A stretch of DNA of 64,000 nt, from the NCBI GenBank assembly GCA_028023455.1, contig JAQFVV010006627.1:248001-312000 (forward strand). The letters run 5' to 3'. This document shows, in pieces, positions 34,497 through 47,108 of the stretch (within the stretch, counting starts at the first letter, position 1; the number at the start of each line of letters is the position of its first letter). The notes under the pieces are model-generated. The model did no database searches and had not been told where the DNA came from. It saw only the letters and a program-made list of their open reading frames with translations. A program made the position numbers and the translations under genes. This stretch comes from Epiperipatus broadwayi (lineage: Eukaryota > Onychophora > Udeonychophora > Euonychophora > Peripatidae).

Positions 34497-34830
34497 ATGA
34501 TATTGTTAAAGAAAATAATTACCTCACATTTGCTTAATTATTTACTCTAGTAAAATTTACAAGAAATTAGCACAACTTAAATTAGATATGCAAATTAACT
34601 ATATGTATTCAGAACACATGTATCAAAAAGCAGCAGCAGACGGAGGAGTAAACGTGTGTGAAAAAAATTAGAGAATCAGTAGTATATTTTCTTGTTCTCA
34701 AGTAGTCCATTATTAATATATACACTACAAAAGACGTAGAGTTATAATTAATTCGCTTAACTATATATGAGTACAATAAACGCCCGGTTAATTTGCATAT
34801 AACCCGGCATGCATAGCAGGGTCATTTACT
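34497..34830 (+). repeat. 3' LTR of gypsy copy B, right piece
   Basis: Resumes LTR homology at 'ATGATATTGTTAAAG' (left LTR: ATGATGTTGTTAAAA) and continues to the AATAAA near 34,770. The end position is approximate. Confidence 0.7.
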
Positions 34831-34834
34831 TTTT

Positions 34835-36537
34835 CAAATGTGTGCGTGGAGTTCTGGATAAAAAATAAAATATTTAAATATTTTAAGTTTTATTATCAAT
34901 CACATTTAAGATTTAAAAGTTTTTTAGTTTAAAGCCAATTCATACAATGCTGAATTCACAATAATTTTTGAAATTTAAAATTTTGTGTCAATTAAGTACT
35001 CCACAAGTATTTTTAAATAATACTACAATAAGAGGATAAATGATTCAGTTAATAAATTTAATGTACGTACGATGTATATACATATATTTCATTAATGGTT
35101 TTTTTTTTACTAAATAACTTTTATAATTTAAGTGTGATGGCATAAACATATTAACCTTTAAAGTTTGATTCCTTTCATCATATTGACTTAAATTTTCTTT
35201 TGATCATATTGTTTGTCCACTTTTCTTCATTCTTTTTGAAATGTTTTCTTTTTGTAACATATAAATGTACAGAATATTGACAATGAATTTAATCCTCTTT
35301 TAGTAAGAGGCTGCAATTTAAAATGTCTTTTTTTTTTAAAAAGACTTTCAAGCTCAAAGATTGTTCTTTTTTGCTACTATTACTTTTTATAATTGCTTTT
35401 TAACATTTTTTTTTCTTCAAATACTAAGATTTCTTAAGTTAAACATTAAAAAAAAAAAAAAACCCTTTAAAAAAAAAAAAAAACAATTAGATTTTTATTT
35501 TATAATATTACAGCTGTATGTAGGAGAAATATGGTTACAAACTTGTATCTAACAATTACAATTATAACTGATAAATAATAAAGCTGCCAGCATACCTTTA
35601 TTGGGATTCTAAACTACCTTTTATTATTGTAAAAATAAATAAATTAAAGTTTAAATATAGATTAAAAAATAAAATAAAGATTGATAAGTAAATAGATTGT
35701 TGTTAATGAAAAGAGTATAAAATAAAAATATTCAGTACTTGTAAGTTTTCAAGTAAATCAAAATGGTAGCTCTTTTGATAAATCTAGTTTCGAATGGGGG
35801 GGGGGGGCAAAAAATTTTTTTTTTTAAAAAAGCCTGCTAGTAAACATTGTTATATTAATATAATTACACTTAATTTTTTATTATTATTTTAAAAAAAGAA
35901 ATCATTGAAGAAAAAATAATTACAATATTTATAGTTTATTTTCTTTTTTTGGATTAACATTAATAAAATAAAAAAGCATGCAATCATATCGTGACCATTA
36001 AAACACACTTTTTGAGAGGGCACGATTCAGTATCTTTAAAAATAATTACTGCACCACACACCTTTATCACCAACTTTTATCATTATGACAATTTACCAAA
36101 CAAACTGCTGACAAAAAGAAACGCGCTCTATTTAATCAAAGTATGCCAATGTTAAAAGTGTCTCATTGCTCCCCACATTACAATATATATATATATTGAA
36201 ATAAATTTTCTTAATGAAATTTATTGGGATTTATTCTTTTTTTAAATTTAACAATCGAATTCTGTTTTAATTTAACAATGAACACACATCTTTGGTAGAT
36301 TATAGCCCCCGCCCCCCAAACTACATTATCAAAAATATGAAGTGCCATCTTGGTTTACTTGAAAACTCAGAAGTACCAAACAATCAGAATTCACCTGACA
36401 ATAGTGTTGAAAACAATATTTTAAAATGCCAGAATAAAAATAAACCTTTAAACATTTTAAAAATAAATACTAAAATATTACACAATAAAATTTTTCTTTA
36501 TGAGACAATATAGATTAATATAAAGCATCAAAAGTAT
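34835..36537. other. Unassigned stretch with homopolymers
   Basis: Contains long A runs (~35,448-35,485), a run of 12 G (35,796-35,807) followed closely by T and A runs, and (TA)n at ~36,186. No gene or element recognised. Confidence 0.5.
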
Positions 36538-36695
36538 CCCATGACACCAGTCAATATGCATTAACATACAGCCTGGTAATCTTACTTCTTAACACCAATC
36601 AATATAGATTAGAATAGGACTTGGTCATCATATCCCATGACAATGATTAATATAAGTTAAATAGGACCTGGTCATTATATTTCACGATATCAATC
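36538..36695. repeat. Minisatellite, ~48-bp unit
   Basis: Units begin at ~36,538, 36,585 and 36,634, with a partial at 36,681. The pattern is CCCATGACA...CAATATAGATTA...AGGACCTGGTCATCATAT with 15-25% difference between units. A related partial unit may precede it at ~36,505. Confidence 0.75.
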
Positions 36696-36899
36696 ATTTC
36701 CGTGCACTAATTCTAACAAAGTGATTGTGTGCTAGTGTAATCATATTCTTACCATAAAATTACACACAATATTACCATATAATCTAATTACTATTGTTAT
36801 ATACATTCTTCAGAATATGAAAATATTCCACAATTATATATCTTGATGATCCAAATCTTTAATTATTGTGAAAATGTCTTTTCATAATTTTCAAATCCA

Positions 36900-37320
36900 A
36901 AACATAATGGAAATTTACATTCATTCACTAGTCCTTTCTATAACGTTTCTCAATACTTGGATGTGATCCACTGTTCAAAAATCACTTTTAAATCCAGATT
37001 GTTTTTTTCTTTCTGAAGGTTTATGTCTAATTTTTGCTGTAATTGAGTTATAAATATTTTCATAAAGATGAGAGGACTAAAATTTCTATCTGCTTTACTA
37101 TATTTTTTAAATATCAATATTATGATTGCATTATTGCAATCAACTGACACTTTTTCACTAAACATTTAATATATAGCTTTGCAAGCAATTATTTATTTCT
37201 TCACCTGCTTATTTTAAATATCAATAATAAATCCATTATTTTCTGGAGCTTTTCTTGTCTTTATAGATTTAATTGCACATATCAATTTTTCATTTAAAAT
37301 AATTGATAATTCAGAAGATG
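36900..37320 (-). pseudogene. RTE-like LINE, reverse transcriptase N-terminal fragment
   Basis: A 71-codon minus-strand frame (36,950-37,165) contains 'AIIILIFKKYSKADRNFSP', equivalent to the RT motif 'I.LIFKKGD..D..NYRPI', then 'IFITQLQQKLDINLQKEK', equivalent to 'I.TNRLQ.KLD..QP.EQ'. Upstream in element direction (37,200-37,260) is 'APENNGFIID', like 'APG.DG...E'. These are the finger motifs of an endonuclease-reverse transcriptase LINE. The catalytic palm and the endonuclease are absent. Confidence 0.72.
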
Positions 37321-37739
37321 TAATAATTGTACTTTAATTTCTTATTCTTTATTATGATATAATTCTCTGTAGTAGAACTCTTTAATATATTTCATGTTGT
37401 CATATATTTTTTATATTATTTAATACAAGTATAGTACATATACTTAAATTAGATCAAATATATTAGGGGTCAGATTAACTTAAGGTCAACATGGGTATAA
37501 CAATAGTAATGGTATCAAAAAGATCTTTGAGCATTCCATCATCAGATTTTCAATGATATGGATGGCTGAAGAATTGGACAGTGGAGAAGACCGAAGCCTA
37601 TCTATTAAAATTTATAGATTTGCTATCATGATATAAAACTGAATATTGATGATACATATGTATGGGAGATGATGATCCAGACCAAATGATGAGTGTTGGT
37701 TAAGCATGATATATATATATTGGAGATCATTTATCTTTT

Positions 37740-37830
37740 TCACATGTATGTGGTCATGTGTAACAGTTGTATTAGATCAAGTGAATGACTGAAGGAGCTT
37801 ATCTGAGTTCAAAACCCTCTTAATTATATA
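37740..37830 (+). repeat. Possible tRNA-derived SINE fragment
   Basis: GAGTTCAAAACCC at 37,805-37,817 fits the pol III B box with mismatches, preceded by a tRNA-like stretch. No A box with proper spacing was found. Confidence 0.3.
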
Positions 37831-38829
37831 TACATACACAATAAAATGAAATAAATCACTTTTCCTCTGGTTATGAATAAAAACCTCTTGGTATGATGGT
37901 AATATTCAAGATATAATGGATCAACATATTCTTTAATACCTTTTGATATATATTAGACTTAGTTTTGTCAATAGTGATAGGAAATTTATTGCAATTATAT
38001 CAGGCAGGTATAGATATATATTATAACATTACATCATACTGTGAATTGGCTATTTTTAATTTGGAAACAGTAAAAATTTATTGACATTGATTATATTTGG
38101 CTTTTATAGTTAAACAAATATATTTATCATTTTCATTTGGTTAAAGAGTATAAAATATAGTCACTATTATATTCAAATAGTCTCTCATATTAATGTTTAT
38201 AAAAATATAATAATTATGAAGTATTTTTGAGTAGCTTTATAAGCTGATTTTAAAATAAATTTCTATAAATTTTTGTATGAAAAAAATACATACATTTTTG
38301 GTATTTTTATTAAGAAATAAAGTTGCCAATTATATAAATCAAAAGAAGTACGACACACATACAAAATAATAATTAAAAGATAGAAATAAAATAGGATTAT
38401 AAAATGCAACATTATATTTTAATTATATATAAACTAAACAGTCATTATATTTTATACGTTGGGTAGGAGTGTGTATACTTGGAAAACTTCATATTTTAAT
38501 ATTTAAAACTTTACTTAATCAAGATTGTTTTTAGTTTGTTAAAAAATATTTAAGTAATAAATTACTTATTAAAAGACAATTTAAAATGTTAGAACAAATA
38601 TCTGAAAGAAATTTGAAATTTTATGTTTCATTTATTATTTTATATAAAAATATTGTAAAATTGTTGTGTCTTTAAATCCAGAAATGAAAGTTTTCACTGC
38701 TTTTGTTTTAAAAATCTTAACTTTAACATTTTGGGCAGCAGAATCTATGATAACCTTCCTGGAAAAAACCTAGGAATTCCCATGCATGATGGAGAATATT
38801 ATATCACCCAGACATCATGTGATCATCAG

Positions 38830-38837
38830 TATAAAAG
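38830..38837 (+). promoter_or_regulatory. TATA-like box in a possible solo LTR
   Basis: TATAAAAG sits in a GC-richer segment (38,730-38,990). The composition resembles a short LTR, but no partner copy or target duplication is visible. Confidence 0.25.
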
Positions 38838-38999
38838 AGAAATTATGTAAGTCAGATAGTCTACAAAAATTTTCAGTACTTGTAGGATCTCAACCTGTTC
38901 TCAATTTTGAACAGCCATTTTGTTTTTTATCCACCTGATGTCAAGCTGAAATTTTAATTAGGCAGATACTTTGTTGGACTACAACAGAATAACCAGAAA

Positions 39000-40950
39000 T
39001 AACTATCAATTTAATTTATAAAATATTTATTTCAAGAAATATCGTTTGTTATGGTCAACTTCTAATATAAAATAGACAAATTGATTGGTGAAATTACTGT
39101 CTCATTATTAACAAATTTCTGAAATTGCATCAATTGAATAAAAAATAATAGTTAATAGCTGGTATATTTTGGAAGAATAGTATTTCTGAATTTAAAACAA
39201 GTTGCTGAATATATTTTCCATAAGCTATTATAAAATAATTGGTCTCTTCACTACATGAAAGACTCAAAAAAAAAAAAAAAAATGGATCTAATCTTCAGTT
39301 ATAAAAAATATTTTAAAATAACAATGTTTTTAAAATCAAATATCCTTCAAACAAATTTTCTACTACAGAAATGAATTTTGATTTAAAAAATGAAAGATCA
39401 TTCTTGCTAAAGGATAATAAACTTTGCTTTATCAGTGATACTATCGTAATTATGATTCTAATGGATTAAAGATCAAAAATGAATGAAGTAATCTTATACT
39501 TTGAATTAATAAAATGCTTAATGCCAAATTTTTGGATAAACGAATGTGTGTTCAATATCTAAAAATAATTGCAATAAGGATTATTTATGCAAACTATTTG
39601 AATAACATTCAAAAAGAATAATGAATTATCAAGATACATTTTAAATGCTACTTATAAATTATGGATTCTTCAGGCAAATATAGGATATAATGAATGACCA
39701 AGTGATCACAGAGTTTTAAAAAAAATTCTTTTGGATTAATAATTGTATTAAATGTAATTTCCTATTTTTTACAATGTTCCAAAATGGATATTTTAACAGT
39801 GATGGATTATTTCATATACTTTCTACTTTATTAATTAAGCCATATTATAATGTTTTGCAAATGTAAATAAGGATTTTCTCAGATATTTCATTATTCAAGT
39901 AAAATATATTTTATTTGATGTTATGATTAGTGAAAGATAAAAAGGGATTAAATGTAATTTATATAAGGATTGGGTTCTGTAGATGTTAGCAGTTATTTAA
40001 CTTAGTTTTTACTAAATATTTATAATGCTTATAAGTTCTTCCTACCTCAAATTAAGAGGAGTTATCCTTATGTAGATGTGTAAATCTGCAAGGAATCTTT
40101 TATATATAATTCATACTTATTAATATTAATTTTATCTAGTGTTTAATCAGACTAATGATTTAATGATACTTTGTTTTGATAAAATAGCACCTTCCTGAAG
40201 TTAAAACCTGAAATTGAATCCAGTAAAAGATCTCAAGGCAAAAGTAAATAAGTCTGCTGTGGTAAGCAATGATTTATACTTTCTTATTTTAAAGAATGAA
40301 AAATTTTCTCCATTATTTGTACATGAGGTTTATAAGTAATTGATTGGTTGGTAAAATAAATCAGTTAAGAAAGTTCATAAGACATTTAACTTTTATTATT
40401 ATAATAGTCACTATTCTGCAATATTAAATTGAAGATTATTTTTTATAAAATATTGATATAACCTGTTTCTTTAAATGTGACTGTCTTCACAACACAGTAT
40501 GATATAACACTTGATATCCCGAGTTCGAATTAGTTTTTAGGAAATAGTAAAATTCTTTAAATGTGCTACATAATTTTTATTATTGTTATTATATGTTCTT
40601 GTTATTGATTTTTATGTTATGCAATAAAATAATTATTAATTTTAAATATTTCTTTTTGTCATTCTTGAATAAACATCGTCACTTCATGTCATTTCGCATT
40701 CACAATATTAAAAGTCAGATTTGAAACACAAACTTACTTGTAAAACTCTGCTGGATTGAATACATCATTATTGTTGTAATGCTGCCTGAAAGGTAAAATA
40801 TTATTGGATAAAGTGGTGTACATAAAAACTCTTTTACACTATCGTATCCAGGAATGCATAAATATATTTGATATTCATGCATTTATTTAGTTTTATCCTG
40901 AGATAAATTATTATTCAACCTTTTTATATAATTTTTTTTTTTTCACATGA
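39000..40950. other. Unassigned AT-rich stretch
   Basis: Nothing recognised apart from a B-box-like GAGTTCGAATTAG at ~40,521-40,533 that may mark another decayed SINE. Confidence 0.4.
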
Positions 40951-41036
40951 CATAGCATCTGCCGGGAGGCGAACCCGCAACAACCGTCAGCAACCAACTG
41001 TTGGCTTCCAAGGCCGCTGCACTGATCTCTCATGCA
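40945..41036 (-). repeat. tRNA-derived SINE fragment
   Basis: On the minus strand GGGTTCGCCTCCC (40,976-40,964) is a near-consensus pol III B box. It is preceded by GC-rich tRNA-like sequence (41,030-40,980) with a 'GCAGCGGCCTTGGAAGCCAA' stretch in the anticodon-arm position. The block is much GC-richer than its surroundings. A true tRNA gene is unlikely because a closing acceptor stem is not visible. Confidence 0.5.
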
Positions 41037-41494
41037 GATTAAATTATTCTTAGTTAAAATTTGAAATAAAAAACAATAGTTATAAAGATTCTGTTATTAT
41101 AGAAAACAAGATTAAAAGTATACAGATTATTATAAAATCCTGAAAAATTTATTGTAGTTCATGGGAAATGGATAAAACATATGTAAATAATAATTTGCAA
41201 GTCGAAGTGACATAGCCTAAATGCACTTTCTGGTCTCAACTGGGAATCGAAACCACGAGTGCGTTTTGTGTATTTTCTTACTATGCCCGACTTTTACGAT
41301 TTTCATGATAATGGATGGTGGACAAGTATCTATTACAATATATATAAATATATCAACATAATTCCCAATTTGATTCTAATATCTAATTTTAGATTTTTAA
41401 TTTCATATATTGTTACATTAGAAACAATTATTACATATGTATGTATATATGTTTATAAAATAATAATAATAATAATAATAAATATAACGATAAT

Positions 41495-41587
41495 TAACTA
41501 TTATATACAATCTTTCAATTCGCAGAAGTATTTTAAGAAATTAACCAAAAATACTTCTGCTGATTGAAAGACTATATATAATAGTTA
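41495..41587. repeat. Near-perfect inverted repeat (hairpin element)
   Basis: Arms 41,495-41,534 and 41,547-41,587 are reverse complements with a few mismatches (e.g. CGCAGAAGTATTTT against AAAATACTTCTGC); spacer 12 bp. It is preceded by (AAT)n at ~41,459-41,482. It could be a miniature foldback transposon. Confidence 0.8.
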
Positions 41588-42728
41588 TTGTTTTACAATA
41601 GTTTTTAATTAATGGACATTTTATTTGTATATATATATATATTGTGAATATTCAGATTAATGATCAAAGTATATAAAATAATAAAATAAAGAAGTTTGTT
41701 GATCTTGTTTGATTTTTTATTTGCTTGGTAAATGGATGATGGGAGATCTTGGAAATATAAGTTTAAATTGATAACCATGGCAACCTAAAGCTTTTTAAAT
41801 ACTATTGCTTACTGCTAATTCCAGCTTTAAAATACTAAATTCATTATAATCAAACCCAAGAAAAAGAACGTATAGGCAAATAAATAGATTTTGGAAACAA
41901 TTTAGTATGATATAAAAGTTTACTTAAATAGGATCAGTATTATTATTTTTACATATTTTATTTCTGTTACTGCAATCACCATGGGAACATTATTACATAT
42001 AATTCAATGTTTTTATGTCATGTATATTTGTTTATAAATTAATTTAAAAAATTATTATTATTAAAATATATATATATATGTAAATTATTTGTGTTTATAA
42101 AGTGAATAAAGGTTGTAATATCAATTCTGTATTTTGGTTTACAAATAATAGAAAAAATCATATTGAATTTAGATTTCATTTCCATGTGTCCATTTTTCTC
42201 CAAACTTACATTACAAACTGGGAAAAACTGTTGTGAAATATCATTTGCATTGAGATTTATTTGAGTAATTTCCAATAGTTGTTATGACATCTATAACGTC
42301 AGAAAGAGATAATATAAATAGCCAGAAAGGACTGTAAGAGAGGGCTATCATCTTTTTGTCATTGCCAAGACCAGATGTGCTTCTGTGTTCTTTTAAATAA
42401 ATAAATAAAAATCTTCAATATTTTTTTTTAACTGTTAAACTATAAAAATATGGAAGAATAAACTTTAATTATCTGCCCATTCATTCATTTGAATGGCAGT
42501 TTGTGAAAAAGTTCCAAAGAAAACGGCAACAAAATGTGAGAAGGGAAACCTATTAAAAAAAAAATGTGTTGTGTAAAATCGGCTATTTTTAAAACAAAGA
42601 GATTGCTATTTGAGTTGGATAGCTGGGTTTGAAGACATGTACATGTCTGAAAATTTCAGATTTTCCACTCAATAGATAACTTTTAGCTAAGTGCTTGGCT
42701 TTGGGTTGGTATTTTTAGATTTGTGTCT

Positions 42729-42799
42729 GAACCTACCCTGACACCTCTCTGAGGAGTGCCAAAGCACGAAACCATGGTCAGGGGTTTGGGGAGGGGTTC
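42729..42799 (+). ncRNA. Type I hammerhead ribozyme
   Basis: All invariant core elements are present in order. CUGAGGAG (42,749-42,756; consensus CUGANGAG). Stem II G-UGC/GCA-C with loop CAAA (42,756-42,767). GAAA (42,768-42,771). Stem III ACC/GGU with a 2-nt loop (42,771-42,778). The GUC cleavage triplet ends at 42,779. Stem I is ACCUCU (42,743-42,748) with AGGGGU (42,780-42,785), six pairs with one G-U. After an internal loop (UGAC opposite UU) a second helix follows, CCUACCC (42,732-42,738) with GGGGAGG (42,788-42,794), six of seven paired. Stem III is palindromic (ACCAUGGU), so two copies could form a dimeric hammerhead, as known for ribozymes of Penelope-like elements and retrozymes. Expected role: self-cleavage of a transcript after C42,779. 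No RT or second copy was found nearby. Confidence 0.85.
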
Positions 42800-42999
42800 C
42801 TGACAGAGATATTTTAAGTGCTGGCTCTGGCTAAGCATTTATCATAAAGCTTGTAGAGGAATTGGCAATCCTCACTGTTTATAACTTACAAGCTTAAGAG
42901 ATAGGGTCATGTGATCTATGAATTGATCTATGACTTTTATTTTGACTATTTAAAGAGATTTCTGGTTTAGAAATTGGAATATAACTACCATTGCATTGG

Positions 43000-45990
43000 A
43001 TAAATATCATATTCCAAGCTAAGAAAACATTCAGGATCAACTGGATTAATTTATACCATAAAAAGGCTAGTTAAATTGCACTCTCCTCTTTAAAAAGGAA
43101 AAAGAAGGAAAGGGGCTGTTATTAAAATTCACGGGATTATTCTATGTGAACATTATTGCCAATGAAAGGAAACATTTAAAGTTCGACTTATCTTTTCTTT
43201 GAAATAAACTTCTCTCTACATCATAGGGACTGACTGAGAATAAATAAACTACGATTAATCAATGAACAATGAAAATGGACAGACTTTTATCTAGGGTATG
43301 ATTTTTTTTTTATTATAAATATGGGTGCATATTAATGTTTTTTATATATTTTAAAATGATGATTTGTATTTTATTTAAATCATATTTAGATGTAATAGAA
43401 TTTAGGCAATGAAATGATCAGAGAGATTTATTTACTAATTATTTAAACTCTTGTCTGAGTATATATTAACACAACCCGATGTTTTTTTTTTTAAATATCC
43501 AATTTGATTTTTGCATGCATAAAATTTAGTTTAAAACATTGAACAGACAAGAGGTTTAAATATATCGTTTTATTTCATATTTATTTATCGATTATTATTT
43601 TAATGAACAAACAGGGTCCAATCTCATTCAATTACATATATTTGGTATCTGTTATATAAAAATTTTCAGTAAGGTATCTAAAAATCTCTCCATTCATTCA
43701 TTTTTTTTATATGCAAGTCATTATTGTTTTTGCAACATGTTTTAGAGTTACCCACAGAAATTTTATTATTTTTTTATTCAATCAATCAAAATACAAATTA
43801 ATTTCCTATTGTATTTGGTTGTTAATTTTATCGATTTTCTCTTATATAATCCAATAAATTGAGTTGATTTAAATGCCAAGACTATGTTAATTTTTATTCG
43901 AATGGCGTAAGGTGATTTTGCAAGTTAAAATTAGTCTCGAGGTTCAAACTCAGCTTGGTAAGTTAACTAGAATATAAGATATGGTATGTTTTGCATATTA
44001 GCATTTTTATTTTATTCCCATATAAATTTTATATTTATTTCTGCATTCAAATATTATATATTATATTTTATTTTGGTTAATATTACAAGTAATATCATTA
44101 GCCTAGAGTCGATTATTCCTTTGTCTGTCTAATCCCGTCATAAAAATCTAAATAGATCGTATTTTATTATTAGTTTAGAATAACTTGTCTTAGATATTTT
44201 TTCAAACTTCAATAAAATGAAGAGTACAATTTTCATTGATTGGTTTAATCGAATATTATCTTTGAATTGTAATAAAAGTCAATTATATTCAATTGTTTAA
44301 AGATTCAAATAAATAATATTAATAATTATAGGTGAATAAACATCCTATGGAAACTTAATATATATTTTATATAATGTGATCGGGCATTATAGAGTTAGAA
44401 ATTAGCTAATGGATTGTTGATAATAAATTCTCGTGGAGTATTCTATTTTTAACATATAAACGAAGCAATAATTAAGTATCGCTTTATTAGAAGATATTAA
44501 TAAATTATTCATGCATTACTTTATAGCTTCTTATTATTAAACTAGACGTAGATTAATTTGTTTAGACATTTAGAGGAGTGCATATGTTTCAAAGTATTTT
44601 CAAAAGGATATGAAAACTAGTTGATTTCAATAGGATATTGTTAAAGGAAGAAATAATTATGTATTTCTTTATTGAAAGATAGGAATGTAATGTTTATGCA
44701 TTGTATTTAGCGTTTGATTAAAACTAGATGTACATTTGAGTCAAATATTATTTTGTTTCAATATTTAAAATAGCGTCTATATTTAAAATGTTTCGTGAAA
44801 TGCAATTATAGTTATTTAGAAGCTCATCCGTTTAGAATAATAGGCAGTATCATTAAATATTAAAGTAGATTTAAATTATTACAATAACAATAGATTAATA
44901 AAGTATAATGGAAACTGCTTTAGTTATTGATTTGATTTTCATTAAATTGTTAATCGAATAATTAGCTTAATCATATTATTGTTTAGGGCAATGATATACG
45001 ATTTCACTGCTCATTGCAGTTTACTTTGTAATTGTGAGAGATTTGTTGATGTCTGGAGCAGATAATTTCATTATTCTTTCGTTTCACATATAGCTTAAAC
45101 AAATTAGACTTTAGTAGAGATTATTTGTGCTTTATGATGGTTTATTACATAATGGCAACCCGATTGAGCTAGACTAGATTAACCAAATTAAATTAGATTT
45201 TGATTTTTGATCAGATCAGATTGATCATTCTAACCATCACCAGCATTGATCAAATTTTATCAGTTACAATATGAACCCATAAGCACTCCATATAAATGTA
45301 TTTTCTTTATATATATATATACTTATATATGCATTGCATAAATTATTGCAGTAGTACTGATAGACCTAAGAGTTAAAATAGCTAAGATCTAAACTTAACT
45401 TTTCACTTCTCATGCTCGAATATCACATGAATTTCAAAGCAATTAATCATTTCATTGCTTCTATATCTCTCTCTCTCTATATATATAAAACATATCACTT
45501 ACCATTGTAATAAACCATGCATATTTTAAAAAAAAAATACTCTTGTTATGTGATTCTATTAGTTTTTTAAAAATATAGCTTTTATTAATTATATTGTTTT
45601 TTTTTAATGTATACACATGTTTAAACATATTATTGCAATCATTCATATATACAGCAAAAAGAAATTTATTGCTCCATACATATACATATGTTTTTTTATA
45701 TTTAAACTAGTATATGCATCTAAATTCATTAATAAATATCTATAACAAAGTGTAAAAGAAATATTAAAACTGTGCTTGGAATTAAAAATTAGAAATGATA
45801 TATTAGGAAATACTCCAAAATAACCAGAATCATTCTCTGGTAGCCACACTTGTTGTAGTATATGCTTTTGCTCTTAGATATTTCTTGCAGGGACCTTTCT
45901 GTATAAATCTGCCAAGTGAAATCGTTTTTTTTTTTTGTAAAGTGCATTTCATTTATTTATCGATTTTTGCAATGGCTGAAAAGTTGAAAC
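43000..45990. other. Unassigned stretch
   Basis: A weak tandem-like duplication exists (44,465-44,580 against 44,655-44,770, e.g. GAAGCAATAATTAAGTAT and GAAGAAATAATTATGTAT). A B-box-like AGGTTCAAACTCA is at ~43,940-43,952. (TA)n and (CT)n occur at ~45,310 and 45,466. No gene recognised. Confidence 0.4.
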
Positions 45991-46209
45991 AATGTGAAAT
46001 TCTTAATAATTTTTATTAGTTACTGGGTCAGCAATGGCATTCCTCCAAGTCAGTGGAAGATCACTATAGGTGACAATGATGAGAAGGAAGCGGTAGTTGG
46101 ATATTCATTTTATGAGATTTAGCTAGCGCACTAAGCCTACTGTGGAAGTTATTGCTGGGCAAAGAAGGCAACGGGAAACCACTTTGTCTTATAACTCCCT
46201 TATTTTATT

Positions 46210-47108
46210 ATGAGTATTTCTACAGGAATCATTACATTTGGTGTTGAAACCTTAGTTAAGAATGACTGGGGTGTCTTGCCCCGCAGGAATGGATATGAGG
46301 CTACTCAGGTTGTCAACCTGCAAAATCCTCATTCATTGAGGGGGGATACATTGAGAATTGGAACGTGGAATGTTAGATCTTTGAGGAGAGGTGGGAAATT
46401 GGAGAATTTGAAAAGAGAGTTGCCTTTGAATAATATTGATGTTATGGGATTAAGTGAAGTGAGGTGGGAAGGATGTGGAGAAGTAAGTAGTGGAGATGTA
46501 AAGTTATTTTATTCGGGTGGTGATAGGTCAATTAATGGAGATGGCATTGCTGTGAGGAAGCAAATATGGAATAGTGTGGCAAAGGTTGATGGTATTAATG
46601 ATAGGCTGATGGTAAGGAGAATAAATGCAAGTCCTAGGGATTTGGGTAATTATACAAGTTTATATGCCAACTACTAGTCATGATGCTATTGAAATTGATG
46701 AAATGTATGAGAAGATAAAAGAAAGTATTCAATGTGAAGGAAAAATGCATGTATATTATTATTGGGGGATTGGAATACTGTTGTGGGGAAAGGTAGGGAA
46801 GAGAAAATTGTTGGGAAATTATGGTATTGGAAAAAGAAATGAAAGGAGTAGTCGGTTTATACAATTTTGTAAAGAGAATTGTCATTGCAAACACTTGTTT
46901 TAAAAATCATATTAGAAGATTGTATACATGGAAAGCTCCAGGTAACAGAGAATGTTATCAAATTGATTATATATTGATTCAGAATAGATATAAGAATGCT
47001 ATTAAGGGTTCACATGCTTTGCCTGGTGCTGATATAGATTCAGATCATAATTTGGTGATGGCTAAATTAAAATTGAGTTTAAAAAGAATTAAAAGTGGGA
47101 AAAGATAA
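46210..47108 (+). pseudogene. LINE endonuclease domain (APE type), frameshifted
   Basis: An open frame of 155 codons starts at 46,210. The domain proper begins at 46,351 with 'LRIGTWNVRSLRRGGK' (first APE motif with the Asn), then 'IDVMGLSEVRWEG' holding the catalytic Glu (~46,436-46,474). A frameshift near 46,640 leads to 'IQVYMPTTSHD' (~46,655). The GDWNA motif is eroded to 'YYWGIGILL' (~46,755), so a catalytic Asp/Asn pair is lost. Further pieces, 'NECYQIDYILIQNRYKNAI'-like and 'GADIDSDHNLVMAKLKL' (~46,940-47,070), match the terminal SDH strand. In active elements this domain nicks target DNA to prime reverse transcription. Confidence 0.85.

Larger units (their letters stand above)
30871..34830 (+). 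mobile_element. Decayed Ty3/gypsy LTR retrotransposon (copy B)
   Basis: A second, much older gypsy element. LTR-like repeats begin TGTGCATAGTGTTATA (30,871) and TGTGTGCAGTGTTATA (33,708). A purine tract precedes the right LTR. Internal sequence shows gag, protease and integrase traces with many stops. RT and RNase H are again missing between protease and integrase. The right LTR is split by a nested 740-bp insertion. LTR 3' ends are approximate, and no clear target duplication was found. Confidence 0.8.

Noticed and set aside
40964-40976. tRNA gene at 40.98 kb
   Set aside because: The B box is good but there is no closing acceptor stem or complete cloverleaf; SINE origin is more likely.
46634-46894. 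86-codon minus-strand frame and similar ones at 47.2-47.5 and 48.8-49.0 kb
   Set aside because: Antisense of the RTE LINE; Phe/Leu/Ser-rich composition is the usual mirror of a Lys/Glu-rich protein.
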